From positions 9,292-73,291 of the forward strand of contig DEJV01000004.1 in NCBI GenBank assembly GCA_002353525.1: a stretch of DNA of 64,000 bases, read 5' to 3'. Below the pieces are notes generated by a model. It did not search any database. It was not told where the DNA came from and saw only the letters and a program-made list of their open reading frames with translations. The translations under genes and the position numbers were made by a program. The stretch is from Prevotella sp. UBA2739. GTDB taxonomy: Bacteria; Bacteroidota; Bacteroidia; Bacteroidales; Bacteroidaceae. Below, in pieces: positions 1 through 8,490 of this stretch (its first letter is position 1; every line of letters begins with the position of its first letter).

Positions 1-735
1 CAGACCGTCAGCATGGACGGACTGGAGTTTGACAGTGTCGTGGTCGACACGACGATGGCGCTTGGTACGAGCACCGACGCGCCTCAATGCCATATACGCC
101 TTAGCGTGCAATATGCCAAAGGCAAAAACGAACAACAGGTGAACAACGCCATTGTTCATTCCGGAATATTGGTTCCCGACTATTTTGCCATTGGCCGTGA
201 GAATCTGTTGATGGAGCATGTGGTAGACTCGTTTGTGGGAAGATATCTCAATGACTACCAGAATGTCTATGGCGATTTCTATCGTATGGACAAAGAACAT
301 GCATCACTCTACAACAACGATTACATTCTCTCAACGCATACGCAGAAGGGGAAAAAAGATATCGTTATCTATCTGGCCAACAGCTATCTTCATGCCGGAG
401 GCTCGTACGGTTCGGCCATCACTATAGCCAAAAACATCGATGTCGAGAAGGGAAGAATTGTAGAGTTGAAGGATGTGTTTGTTCCAGGTTATGAGCAACA
501 ACTGTGCGAATTGATAGAAGAGAAACTGCTCAAGCGCTTTGACGTGAAGACGCTCGACGACTTGCACAAACAATCTGTCTTTAGCGGAATAGACATCTAT
601 GCTCCTGAGAACTTTATGATGGAGGAAGACCAGATGACGTTCATCTACGTAGAGGATGAGGTGGCACCCCATGCACTTGGTGAGATTCGTGTCAGTATTC
701 CATATAATGAGTTGAATGGCATATTAAAGAAATAA
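1..735 (+). CDS. DUF3298 / RsiV-like protein, 5' end cut off by window
   Basis: The reading frame is open to the first base of the window, so the start lies upstream and at least 244 residues are present; the first internal ATG is at 13. The C-terminal half (ITIAKNIDVEKGRIVELKDVF onwards) has the look of DUF3298, the extracytoplasmic domain found in RsiV-type anti-sigma factors and in secreted proteins of Bacteroidetes. No signal peptide or membrane segment can be assessed because the N-terminus is missing. It ends 12 bp before rsmG and is probably co-transcribed with it. The function is not known; the family assignment is by sequence feel and is moderate. Confidence 0.6.
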   Translation, partial: QTVSMDGLEFDSVVVDTTMALGTSTDAPQCHIRLSVQYAKGKNEQQVNNAIVHSGILVPDYFAIGRENLLMEHVVDSFVGRYLNDYQNVYGDFYRMDKEHASLYNNDYILSTHTQKGKKDIVIYLANSYLHAGGSYGSAITIAKNIDVEKGRIVELKDVFVPGYEQQLCELIEEKLLKRFDVKTLDDLHKQSVFSGIDIYAPENFMMEEDQMTFIYVEDEVAPHALGEIRVSIPYNELNGILKK

Positions 736-747
736 GAAGAAACAACG

Positions 748-1371
748 ATGATAGAAACGATTCTGAAATATTTCCCCGACCTGACCACTCGTCAGCAAGA
801 GCAATTCAGTGCGCTCTACGACTTGTATTCCGACTGGAACGAGAAGATTAACGTCATTTCGCGCAAGGATATCGTCAACTTGTACGAACACCATGTGTTG
901 CACTCACTGGCTATTGCCAAAGCTGTTCGCTTCAAAGAAGGTACAAAGATACTCGACTTTGGCACAGGTGGAGGGTTCCCCGGCATTCCCTTAAGCATCA
1001 TGTTCCCCGATAGTCAGTTCAAGCTCATCGACGGAACAGGCAAGAAGATACGTGTGGCCACCGAAGTGGCCCAAGCCATAGTGCTGACCAATTGTCATCC
1101 CACTCATTTGCGCGGTGAGGATGAGGACGGGAAGTATGACTTCATCGTGAGCCGTGCTGTGATGGCACTGCCCGACCTGCTGAAGATTATACGTAAGAAC
1201 ATTGCAAAAAAACAGATGAACGCATTGCCCAACGGACTATTATGCCTCAAGGGGGGTGACATTCAGCAAGAGATTAGTCCAGTAAAGAATATAGCTAAAG
1301 TGAGCCATCTCTCCGATTGGTTCGATGAGGAATGGTTTGTGGAGAAACATTTAATTTACGTACCATTATGA
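748..1371 (+). CDS. rsmG: 16S rRNA (guanine-527-N7)-methyltransferase
   Basis: RsmG (GidB) methylates N7 of G527 in the 530 loop of 16S rRNA using S-adenosylmethionine. The 207-residue length is normal for the family. The NNLYEHHVLHSL-type N-terminal segment (here NLYEHHVLHSLAIAK) and the SAM-binding loop FGTGGGFPGIPLSIMFP at about residues 71-87 are diagnostic, followed by LIDGTGKKI. The stop codon overlaps the ATG of the next gene (ATGA at 1368-1371), so translation is probably coupled. Confidence 0.95.
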   Translation: MIETILKYFPDLTTRQQEQFSALYDLYSDWNEKINVISRKDIVNLYEHHVLHSLAIAKAVRFKEGTKILDFGTGGGFPGIPLSIMFPDSQFKLIDGTGKKIRVATEVAQAIVLTNCHPTHLRGEDEDGKYDFIVSRAVMALPDLLKIIRKNIAKKQMNALPNGLLCLKGGDIQQEISPVKNIAKVSHLSDWFDEEWFVEKHLIYVPL

Positions 1372-2012
1372 TGAACATCCGACGATTTGTTTGTAACATG
1401 CTTCAAGAGAACTGCTACGTGGTGAGCGATGACACCCGCGAATGCGTGATCATTGATTGTGGTGCCTTCTATCCCGAAGAGCGTACGGCCATTGTGGACT
1501 ATATACGCACTAATCAGCTGACTCCCACACATCTGTTGGCCACCCACGGGCATCTGGACCATAATTTTGGCAACAACACTATTTTCGAGGAATTTGGGTT
1601 GAAGCCGGAGGCCTCAGAGCAGGACGAGTATCTGATGGACTCGCTCGTCAGACAAGGAGAGGCCATGTATGGCTTGCGACTGGAATACGACTTACCCTCG
1701 GTTGAAAACTATCTTCAGGCCAACCAAATCGTTACCTTTGGTAATCATAAGCTGAGGGTGCTAACCACACCCGGTCATTCGCGTGGGTGTATATGCTTCG
1801 TTTGTGATGCAGAGAAAGTAGTATTCACTGGCGACACGTTGTTTCGCATGTCCATAGGCCGTACCGATTTTGAAGGTGGAAGCACCCAGCAGATTATCGA
1901 CAGCCTGCATCGTCTGGCCAAGCTGCCCGACGAGACCGTTGTCTACCCCGGACATGGTCCACAGTCGACTATTGGCGACGAGAAGAAGTATAATCCGTAT
2001 ATGAAGTATTAA
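1368..2012 (+). CDS. MBL-fold metallo-hydrolase (glyoxalase II-like)
   Basis: This is a 214-residue single-domain metallo-beta-lactamase fold enzyme of the glyoxalase II/YcbL group. The metal-binding motif is seen as THGHLDHNFG, followed by TPGHSRG, FTGDTLF and VYPGHGP, giving the full set of His and Asp ligands expected for a dinuclear site. The start is placed at 1368, where ATG overlaps the rsmG stop; a second ATG follows directly at 1371. Substrate is not evident; a thioester such as a glutathione or other thiol adduct is the family norm. The gene lies between rsmG and ruvC on one transcript. Confidence 0.85.
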   Translation: MMNIRRFVCNMLQENCYVVSDDTRECVIIDCGAFYPEERTAIVDYIRTNQLTPTHLLATHGHLDHNFGNNTIFEEFGLKPEASEQDEYLMDSLVRQGEAMYGLRLEYDLPSVENYLQANQIVTFGNHKLRVLTTPGHSRGCICFVCDAEKVVFTGDTLFRMSIGRTDFEGGSTQQIIDSLHRLAKLPDETVVYPGHGPQSTIGDEKKYNPYMKY

Positions 2013-2027
2013 GAGCCTATCGGCACA

Positions 2028-2600
2028 ATGACAACGAAGAAAGCAACAGAGAAAATCATACTTGGCATAGACCCTGGCACCAACGTGATGGGTTATGGAC
2101 TGCTGAAGGTGATGGGTAATAAGGCAGAAATGATGGCGATGGGGGTCATCGATATGCGCAAGACCAGTGATCCCTACCTGCGGTTGGGCAAGATTTTCGA
2201 GCGTGTCACAGGCATCATCAACGAGTTTCTGCCCGACGAGATGGCTATCGAAGCCCCTTTCTTCGGAAAGAATGTACAGTCGATGCTGAAACTGGGCCGT
2301 GCCCAGGGTGTGGCCATTGCCGCTGCCATCCATCATGACATTCCCATTCACGAATATGCCCCGCTGAAAATCAAGATGGCTATCACGGGTAACGGTAGTG
2401 CCAGCAAGGAACAGGTGGCTGGAATGCTGAAGCGTCTGTTGAATCTTGATGACGACAGTATGCCTCAGTTTATGGATGCTACCGATGCCCTTGGTGCCGC
2501 TTATTGTCACTTCCTCCAATCTGGCCGGCCAGAGTCGCAGGCATCCTATCGCGGATGGAAAGATTTTGTGAACAGAAATCCAGGAAAGGTAAAAAGATGA
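2028..2600 (+). CDS. ruvC: Holliday junction endonuclease RuvC
   Basis: RuvC resolves Holliday junctions by paired nicking together with RuvAB. The 190-residue protein has all four acidic catalytic residues: D15 in [13 protein letters not shown]75 in [11 protein letters not shown], and D150 and D153 in [11 protein letters not shown]. The FFGKN segment after the second acid is also typical. It follows the MBL gene by 15 bp and its TGA overlaps the ATG of the following ABC gene (ATGA at 2597-2600). Confidence 0.96.
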   Translation: MTTKKATEKIILGIDPGTNVMGYGLLKVMGNKAEMMAMGVIDMRKTSDPYLRLGKIFERVTGIINEFLPDEMAIEAPFFGKNVQSMLKLGRAQGVAIAAAIHHDIPIHEYAPLKIKMAITGNGSASKEQVAGMLKRLLNLDDDSMPQFMDATDALGAAYCHFLQSGRPESQASYRGWKDFVNRNPGKVKR

Positions 2601-4087
2601 ATCCCATAATAAAGATAGAACAAGGCATCACCAGAATGCCTGAATGGCGAATGGCTGCCCCCGTAGACTTTGAGTTGAATAAAGGTGAGCATTTGGCTAT
2701 TGTCGGTCCTAATGGAGGTGGAAAGTCGATGTTTGTAGACATGATCACCGGTAAGCATCCGCTGTTCCCGCAAATGCTGAACTACCACTTCGATACGTCC
2801 GCAGACACTCTTGTGAGCGAGATTATGAAGTATATCACGTTCCGTGACACCTATGGCGGTGATAATGACCGCACCTACTTCTTGCAACAACGGTGGAACC
2901 AAATGGAGATAGACAAAGACACACCCACCGTAGGGCAACTGCTGGAAGAGGCTTTCCTGCTTGCCGGGAAAGACACGCAAGAACGCCGAGAGCAACAGAG
3001 TCGCATATACGATTTGTTCAACATGCACTACCTGCTCGATAAGTATATCATCCTGCTTTCCAGTGGAGAGTTGCGCAAGTTTAAAATCGCATCATCGCTA
3101 TTCTCGCAACCTAGAATACTCATCATGGACAATCCGTTCATAGGCCTTGATGCCCAAATGCGCCAGCAGTTGAAGGATTTACTCTCTACCCTGTCAGCCG
3201 AAACCACGTTGCAATTCATCTTCGTGCTGTCTAAAAGTGATGATATACCCGCATTGGTCACGCACGTGGTGGAGGTGAACCATATGAAAGTGGGCACAAA
3301 GACCACCTTGAGCGGCTATCTGCAAAACCGCAAGCCTTTACCATCGCACATTCTTTCAGAAGAGCATCGCCAGGCTATTCTCAATTTGCCTTACAGACAG
3401 GACGAATATCAGTCGGAAGAAATCATCAGAATGAACAAGGTCACCATCCGCTATGGAAAGCGCATCATCCTGAAGGACCTCTGTTGGACCGTACGCAATG
3501 GTGAGCGTTGGGCTTTGAGTGGTAAAAACGGTTCAGGTAAGTCAACCCTTCTCAGCCTGGTTTGTGCAGACAATCCACAGAGTTACGCATGCGATATAAC
3601 CTTGTTTGGCCATCCACGCGGTAGTGGTGAGTCGATATGGGACATCAAGAAACATATAGGCTACGTGTCGCCCGAGATGCATCGTGCCTACCAGCGCGAC
3701 ATGCCTGCCATACGCATTGTGGCCAGTGGTCTGAAAGACTCTATTGGACTTTATGTGAAGCCCGATGACGATGATTATGCAAGATGCCGATGGTGGATGG
3801 ACATCTTCGGAATCTCCCATCTGGCCGACTGTTCGTTCATGAAACTGTCTAGTGGTGAGCAACGACTGGTGCTTCTGGCACGTGCTTTCGTGAAAGATCC
3901 CGAGCTGCTTATCCTTGACGAGCCGTTGCATGGACTCGACAACACCAACCGCCGGATGGTAAAAGACATTATCGAGACATTCTGCATGCGACATAACAAA
4001 ACGCTCATCATGGTCACCCACTATCAGGAAGAGTTGCCCGACTGCATCACCCACCATCTTACGCTTGGTGGGCATGGTATTTCATAA
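2597..4087 (+). CDS. Soluble two-domain ABC ATPase (ModF/PhrA-like)
   Basis: A 496-residue protein with two ATP-binding cassettes and no membrane segment, resembling E. coli ModF. NBD1 has Walker A GPNGGGKS (37-44), signature LSSGE (154-158) and a Walker B ILIMDN in which the catalytic Glu is Asn179; its H-loop reads VLSKSDD without the switch His. NBD2 is canonical: GKNGSGKST near 309-317, LSSGEQ, LLILDEP and VTHYQEE. So only one composite site is likely to hydrolyse ATP fast. The start at 2597 overlaps the ruvC stop. Role unknown; ModF itself is poorly understood. A convergent hairpin at 4106-4139 follows. Confidence 0.8.
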   Translation: MNPIIKIEQGITRMPEWRMAAPVDFELNKGEHLAIVGPNGGGKSMFVDMITGKHPLFPQMLNYHFDTSADTLVSEIMKYITFRDTYGGDNDRTYFLQQRWNQMEIDKDTPTVGQLLEEAFLLAGKDTQERREQQSRIYDLFNMHYLLDKYIILLSSGELRKFKIASSLFSQPRILIMDNPFIGLDAQMRQQLKDLLSTLSAETTLQFIFVLSKSDDIPALVTHVVEVNHMKVGTKTTLSGYLQNRKPLPSHILSEEHRQAILNLPYRQDEYQSEEIIRMNKVTIRYGKRIILKDLCWTVRNGERWALSGKNGSGKSTLLSLVCADNPQSYACDITLFGHPRGSGESIWDIKKHIGYVSPEMHRAYQRDMPAIRIVASGLKDSIGLYVKPDDDDYARCRWWMDIFGISHLADCSFMKLSSGEQRLVLLARAFVKDPELLILDEPLHGLDNTNRRMVKDIIETFCMRHNKTLIMVTHYQEELPDCITHHLTLGGHGIS

Positions 4088-4105
4088 GGAGGAAATGGAA
4101 GACAA

Positions 4106-4139
4106 AACTTACTGGTAGTCGTAGTAATACCAGTAAGTT
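4106..4139. terminator. Convergent hairpin terminator between ABC gene and the glgB operon
   Basis: A perfect 12-bp stem (4106-4117 with 4128-4139) and a 10-nt loop. On the minus strand it is followed by TTTTG, as expected for intrinsic termination. The stem includes the stop codon and last codons of the minus-strand gene. Confidence 0.7.
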
Positions 4140-4711
4140 GTGCCAAAGGTGCCGCGCAACATGTTCATCCTGACAATCGAGTCGGTTGTCTGACGCTCCA
4201 TTCGCTGATAGTCAGAGTAATCGGCCTCCAGCACATTGTTACGATAGATAATAACAGGATTAGAGCGCAGATGGGTTTGCAAGAGCAAAGCCTCGCGATA
4301 ATGCCTGGGGAGTGAAGCCGCTTCGCCGTGATAATACTGGGCAATGTGACGGGCAAACTGGTCGAGATCCTTATCCATCAAGTCACCGCAAAGAATACGG
4401 TCTTTGTCGTCGGCTGGTAAACGGTGCAGGGCCTCTGCCCCACCCGACAAAGGATAAGTGAACAACTTGTCGCCTATATTACCTTGTTTATATAACGCAT
4501 AAGCACGCCACGAAGAGAGCTCGTCGTTGGTCTTTGTGCTTTTCTTTCCCACCGTCAAAGCCTTGGCATAATCGCCTTTGTCAACAGCCCGTTTCGCTTT
4601 TTTGCAATAATAATCCAGTTCATTAGGAACGAATACTATGCCGACGATGAAAAGAAACACCGTCAGGCATAGTAGTCGTTGCCACGTATGATGCAGATCG
4701 CAAGGTATCAT
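4109..4711 (-). CDS. Membrane-anchored protein of unknown function
   Basis: A 200-residue protein that begins with one hydrophobic segment (LLCLTVFLFIVGIVFVP, about residues 14-30) and continues as a soluble, helix-rich region with NELDYYCKKAKRAVDKGDYAKAL, which resembles a TPR-like helix pair. The ending is unusually aromatic (TTYWYYYDYQ). It loosely recalls the tail of DUF6057 proteins of Bacteroidales, but this is not firm. The start is set at 4711, where ATG shares its A with the glgB stop (TGATG); longer starts would lie inside glgB. Translational coupling with glgB suggests a shared role, otherwise unknown. Confidence 0.65.
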   Translation of the reverse strand: MIPCDLHHTWQRLLCLTVFLFIVGIVFVPNELDYYCKKAKRAVDKGDYAKALTVGKKSTKTNDELSSWRAYALYKQGNIGDKLFTYPLSGGAEALHRLPADDKDRILCGDLMDKDLDQFARHIAQYYHGEAASLPRHYREALLLQTHLRSNPVIIYRNNVLEADYSDYQRMERQTTDSIVRMNMLRGTFGTTYWYYYDYQ

Positions 4712-6783
4712 CAGTTCTTCTTCAGCACTACAGCCGAGCGGGCTGGAATATAGAGTTTCAGCCACTCCTTATGATCGTTCACATAAACCGGATCGTAGTT
4801 GGTGAAATGCGTCATGGTGTCGTCAGCAAGGCCATTTCCGCCAAACTTTTCAGCATCCGTATTCAGCACCACATCGTAACTTCCTGTAGGTACGAGGAAA
4901 CCATAATCGGTGTAAGACTTCGACGGGCTGAAATTAAACACAAAGATCAGGTCGCCACGCATGAAGGCCAATATCTGGTCACTATCGTTGTGCCATATCT
5001 CCTGTATTGCCGTACGGGCGAAGTTCTTCTGTCCCTTCACCACACTCAGCATCTCACGGTCGAAATCGCCCAGCCAGTGATAGCAAAGCTCCTTGTTGTC
5101 GACAAGGTTCCACTGGCGACGTGCATACTTATAGCTCCATCCGTTGCCCTCGCGTGGGAAGTCAATCCACTCGGGATGACCAAACTCATTGCCCATAAAG
5201 TTGAGGTAACCACCATTGATAGCCGCCAGCGTCACTAGACGAATCATTTTGTGCAGGGCAATGCCTCTGCGTGCCACTTCGTTCTCGTCGCCCTTCTTGA
5301 AATGCCAGTACATGTCAGCGTCAATCAGACGGAAGATGATGGTCTTGTCGCCCACTAGTGCCTGGTCGTGGCTCTCGCAATAACTGATAGTCTTCTCGTC
5401 TGGCCTGCGGTTCTTCACTTCCCAGAAGATAGAGCTGGGTTTCCAGTCTTCGTCTTTCAGTTCCTTGATGGTCTTAATCCAATAGTCGGGTATGTTCATC
5501 GCCATGCGATAGTCGAAACCGAAGCCTCCGTCCTCAAACTTGGCAGCCAGTCCGGGCATACCGCTCACTTCCTCGGCAATGGTAATAGCGTTGGGGTTCA
5601 CCTCGTGGATGAGCAGGTTTGCAAGAGTGAGATAGCAGATAGCTTCGTCGTCCTCATGGCCATTGAAATAGTCGCCATAGCCTCCGAAGGCCTCGCCTAG
5701 TCCGTGGCTATAGTAGAGCATAGAGGTGACACCATCGAAACGGAAACCGTCGAAATGGAACTCCTCAAGCCAGTATTTGCAATTAGAAAGAAGGAAGTGC
5801 TTCACCCCGTCGTTTCCATAGTCGAAGCAGAGCGAGTCCCAAGCCGGATGCTCGTGACGGTCGCCAGCACAGAAGAACTGGTTGGGATCGCCCGCCAGAT
5901 TGCCCAGGCCTTCCACCTCGTTCTTCACCGCATGCGAGTGCACAATGTCCATGATGACCGCAATGCCCAGGCGATGGGCTTCGTCGATGAGGGCCTTCAA
6001 CTCTTCGGGTGTACCAAACCGGCTGCTTGGAGCAAAGAACGAACTCACGTGATAGCCAAATGATCCATAGTAGGGATGCTCCTGAATGGCCATGACCTGA
6101 ATGCAATTGTAGCCGTCTTTAGCCACTCGTGGAAGCACATTCTCGCGGAACTCGTTGTATGTTCCCACCTTCTCGGCATCTTGGCCCATGCCCACATGGC
6201 ATTCGTAGATGAGCAATGGATTCTTCTGGGGTTTAAAGCCAGCCTTCTTCCATACATAGGGCACTACGGGATTCCATACCTGAGCAGAGAAAATTTTTGT
6301 CTCCTCGTCCTGCACCACGCGCCGGCACCAAGCAGGGATGCGTTCGCCTTCGCCACCATCCCAGTGCACCTTCATCTTGTAGAGCTGTCCGTGCTTCAGG
6401 TCTTTCTCCTTCAGTCGCAACTCCCAGTTGCCTGTTCCCTCAATGCGCTTGCACTGATACTTCTCATCTTCTTTCCAGTCGTTGAAATCGCCAATGAGAT
6501 AAATAGCCGTGGCATTGGGCGCCCACTCGCGGAACACCCATCCGCGTGCCTGCTTGTGCAAACCGTAGTAAAGGTGTCCGGTGGCAAAATCAGAAAGAGT
6601 CCTTTTGCCATTCTGTGTCAGCTGGTTCAGTTTCCACAGGGCATGGTCGTGACGCCCCCTGATGGCATCCTCAAAAGGTTCCAGCCACGAGTCGTTTTTC
6701 ACCAGACCAATGTGTGCCGGAGCTGCCGACCTTCTGGTAGCAGTCTTTTTCAGCACAGGCTTATTGCTTTTTTTGTTCACCAT
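4711..6783 (-). CDS. glgB: 1,4-alpha-glucan (glycogen) branching enzyme, GH13
   Basis: GlgB introduces alpha-1,6 branches into glycogen. The 690-residue protein has an N-terminal carbohydrate-binding domain (YYGLHKQARGWVFREWAPNA, about 72-91) of the form found in eukaryote-type branching enzymes (GH13_8), then the GH13 barrel. Catalytic residues are visible: nucleophile near D350 in GFRFDGVTS, acid/base near E404 in TIAEEVSG, and D473 in ESHDQALVG. The N-terminal 25 residues are Lys/Arg/Ala-rich and probably disordered. It follows the YhcH-type gene by 12 bp and is probably transcribed from the promoter before the MORN gene. Confidence 0.96.
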   Translation of the reverse strand: MVNKKSNKPVLKKTATRRSAAPAHIGLVKNDSWLEPFEDAIRGRHDHALWKLNQLTQNGKRTLSDFATGHLYYGLHKQARGWVFREWAPNATAIYLIGDFNDWKEDEKYQCKRIEGTGNWELRLKEKDLKHGQLYKMKVHWDGGEGERIPAWCRRVVQDEETKIFSAQVWNPVVPYVWKKAGFKPQKNPLLIYECHVGMGQDAEKVGTYNEFRENVLPRVAKDGYNCIQVMAIQEHPYYGSFGYHVSSFFAPSSRFGTPEELKALIDEAHRLGIAVIMDIVHSHAVKNEVEGLGNLAGDPNQFFCAGDRHEHPAWDSLCFDYGNDGVKHFLLSNCKYWLEEFHFDGFRFDGVTSMLYYSHGLGEAFGGYGDYFNGHEDDEAICYLTLANLLIHEVNPNAITIAEEVSGMPGLAAKFEDGGFGFDYRMAMNIPDYWIKTIKELKDEDWKPSSIFWEVKNRRPDEKTISYCESHDQALVGDKTIIFRLIDADMYWHFKKGDENEVARRGIALHKMIRLVTLAAINGGYLNFMGNEFGHPEWIDFPREGNGWSYKYARRQWNLVDNKELCYHWLGDFDREMLSVVKGQKNFARTAIQEIWHNDSDQILAFMRGDLIFVFNFSPSKSYTDYGFLVPTGSYDVVLNTDAEKFGGNGLADDTMTHFTNYDPVYVNDHKEWLKLYIPARSAVVLKKN

Positions 6784-6795
6784 TTCTCAAATCGT

Positions 6796-7242
6796 TTAAG
6801 CTTTAACCTTGAATATTGCCTTCTTAATGCCAGCCTCCATCGAGATGCAGGGAGCATGTCCGTCTTCAGGGAAGAAGATAGCAAACATGCCCGGATTGCA
6901 GGTGACATAGTTTTGAGCTATCACACCAGGTATCTTTGTAATGTCCTTCGCCTCGTTGTATTCTGCCTTGGGCAGTTCCACACGTGGTGTGTAGCCATAG
7001 GTCTCAGGCGTATTCAAAGGAATCTGAATGTCGAGCATTTTGTTGTGTGTCTCCATCACAGCCTCGTCGGGAGTCTTTCCTTTTGCCGTAGTGAGGTTCA
7101 AGAAAAGGTTTTCGCCACAAATGGGATATTTTCCTTCTTCCATTTTGTTGAGGTCGTTTTCCTGAAGAAACTTTATCACTTCCTTAAACAGAGGATTCAT
7201 TGCCTCATACTTGCTCAGATTGTCGAGAGTGTCTACTACCAT
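6796..7242 (-). CDS. YhcH/YjgK/YiaL family protein (DUF386)
   Basis: A 148-residue cupin-like protein. The central pattern METHNKMLDIQIPLNTPETYGY and the C-terminal FAIFFPEDGHAPCISM are the hallmark of the YhcH/YjgK/YiaL (EbgC-like) family, including the metal-binding His and the PEDxHxP segment. Family members are linked to sugar and sialic acid catabolism, and EbgC is the small subunit of Ebg beta-galactosidase; the reaction of this one is not known. It lies 28 bp after the MORN gene and 12 bp before glgB, so a role linked to carbohydrate storage is an inference from position only. Confidence 0.88.
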   Translation of the reverse strand: MVVDTLDNLSKYEAMNPLFKEVIKFLQENDLNKMEEGKYPICGENLFLNLTTAKGKTPDEAVMETHNKMLDIQIPLNTPETYGYTPRVELPKAEYNEAKDITKIPGVIAQNYVTCNPGMFAIFFPEDGHAPCISMEAGIKKAIFKVKA

Positions 7243-7270
7243 AATTGAATGATTTATTTTAAGTTGTTTG

Positions 7271-8383
7271 TTATTCAGCTATCTTCCGGCCACGCTCATA
7301 AATGCCGCTTTCTTTCATCCGGCCGTTCTTGTCTTTTATCACGTACTTTCCGTCGCGACGGTCGTCCACATATGTACCTTCAAAGCGGTTTCCGTCCTTA
7401 TCTTCCTCAATGGCAGGACCATTGCGCTTGCCATCGCGGAAAGTACCCTTGAACTTCATGCCGTCCTTAAAGTGGATGATCACCTCGCCGTGCACCTTTC
7501 CGTTGTTAAAGTTGCCGTCGAACACGTCGCCGTTTTTCTTCGTCAGCTTGCCACGACCGTTTTGTTTGTCGTTTTTCCACTGACCTGTATAGACATCGCC
7601 GTTTTTCCATACCAGCGTGCCTTGTCCCGACTTGTCGCCTTCGCTGAAGTGACCGGTGTATTTGTCGCCATTGGCATATTTGAAAATGCCTTCGCCAGTG
7701 CGCTCTCCTTGCACATAATCGCCCTCGTAGACGTCGCCATTCTGGAACTTATAGATGCCTTTGCCGTGCTGGATGTCGTCCTTCCAGTCGCCCGTATAGA
7801 CGTCACCGTCGGCATATTTGTTGGTTCCTTTGCCGTTTCGCTGGTTATGGGCCCACATGCCGTTATAGGTGGTTCCGTCGTTCCAGTCGAAGAGTCCTTT
7901 TCCCCACTTCTCGTCGAACTTCCATTCGCCGTCGTAGTAGGCACCGCCGGCATAGGTGTACTTTCCCTTTCCGTTGCGGTGGTCCTGATACCAGTTGCCC
8001 TCGTACTTGTCACCATTATAATAATACATGATGCCGTGGCCCTGCTGATAGTCGCGGAACCACAAGCCTACATATTTATTATTGTTCATGAAATAGAAGG
8101 TGCCCTGACCGTGCTGCTGGTCCTGAAACCACTGGCCTTCATACTTCTCGCCATCCGAAAAGGTATAAACGCCGTAGCCCTGACGCTTTCCGCGTGCATA
8201 TTCACCCTCGTAGGTGTCGCCGTTCTTAAACACTGTGTTGCCTTTGCCGTGGGGTTTTCCGGCAACCATTTCGCCTTTATACTCTCCACCGTCGCGTGTG
8301 ATGCACGAGCCCAGAGAGATTTTCTGGGCGCCTCCGCTCAACGGGAGAAATAACATAATAACAGATAGTATTTTTACTTTCAC
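7271..8383 (-). CDS. Secreted MORN-repeat protein
   Basis: A 370-residue protein made almost wholly of about 14 MORN repeats spaced 23 residues apart (for example NGDTYEGEYARGKRQGYG), after a signal-peptide-like start (VKVKILSVIMLFLPLSGGAQ). The start is placed at the GTG at 8381-8383; an upstream in-frame ATG at 8440 would lie inside the promoter at 8411-8442 and would add a polar N-terminus. MORN repeats form long beta-hairpin solenoids and mediate protein or lipid contacts. It is the first gene of the apparent operon with the YhcH-type gene and glgB. Function unknown. Confidence 0.85.
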   Translation of the reverse strand: MKVKILSVIMLFLPLSGGAQKISLGSCITRDGGEYKGEMVAGKPHGKGNTVFKNGDTYEGEYARGKRQGYGVYTFSDGEKYEGQWFQDQQHGQGTFYFMNNNKYVGLWFRDYQQGHGIMYYYNGDKYEGNWYQDHRNGKGKYTYAGGAYYDGEWKFDEKWGKGLFDWNDGTTYNGMWAHNQRNGKGTNKYADGDVYTGDWKDDIQHGKGIYKFQNGDVYEGDYVQGERTGEGIFKYANGDKYTGHFSEGDKSGQGTLVWKNGDVYTGQWKNDKQNGRGKLTKKNGDVFDGNFNNGKVHGEVIIHFKDGMKFKGTFRDGKRNGPAIEEDKDGNRFEGTYVDDRRDGKYVIKDKNGRMKESGIYERGRKIAE

Positions 8384-8410
8384 TATATCTTCGTATTTTG
8401 TTTCGACTGA

Positions 8411-8442
8411 CAAAAATACGAAAAAAACACAAGAGTTCAAAA
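8411..8442 (-). promoter_or_regulatory. Bacteroidetes-type promoter for the MORN-glgB operon
   Basis: On the minus strand TTTTG (8438-8442) is followed after exactly 19 bp by TATTTTTG (8411-8418), matching TTTG-N19-TAnnTTTG. It lies about 28 bp before the GTG start and back to back with the kdsB promoter. Confidence 0.75.
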
Positions 8443-8462
8443 TCTGTTTACAAAATTTTTAT

Positions 8463-8470
8463 TACTTTTG
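8463..8470 (+). promoter_or_regulatory. kdsB promoter -7 element
   Basis: TACTTTTG fits TAnnTTTG and lies 20 bp before the kdsB ATG. No clear TTTG is seen 19 bp upstream. Confidence 0.55.
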
Positions 8471-8490
8471 CACAAAACATCATAAAACGC

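Noticed and set aside
1332..1367. Upstream start for the MBL-fold protein
   Set aside because: It would extend into rsmG with residues that do not resemble the family; the ATGA overlap at 1368 is more natural.
6076..7248. 390-codon plus-strand open frame opposite glgB
   Set aside because: It is the mirror of glgB and the YhcH-type gene, whose minus-strand products have clear catalytic motifs; the frame's product has no recognisable domain.
7268..8353. 361-codon plus-strand open frame opposite the MORN gene
   Set aside because: It arises from the regular codon pattern of the MORN repeats; its product is a low-complexity Val/Ala/Leu chain.
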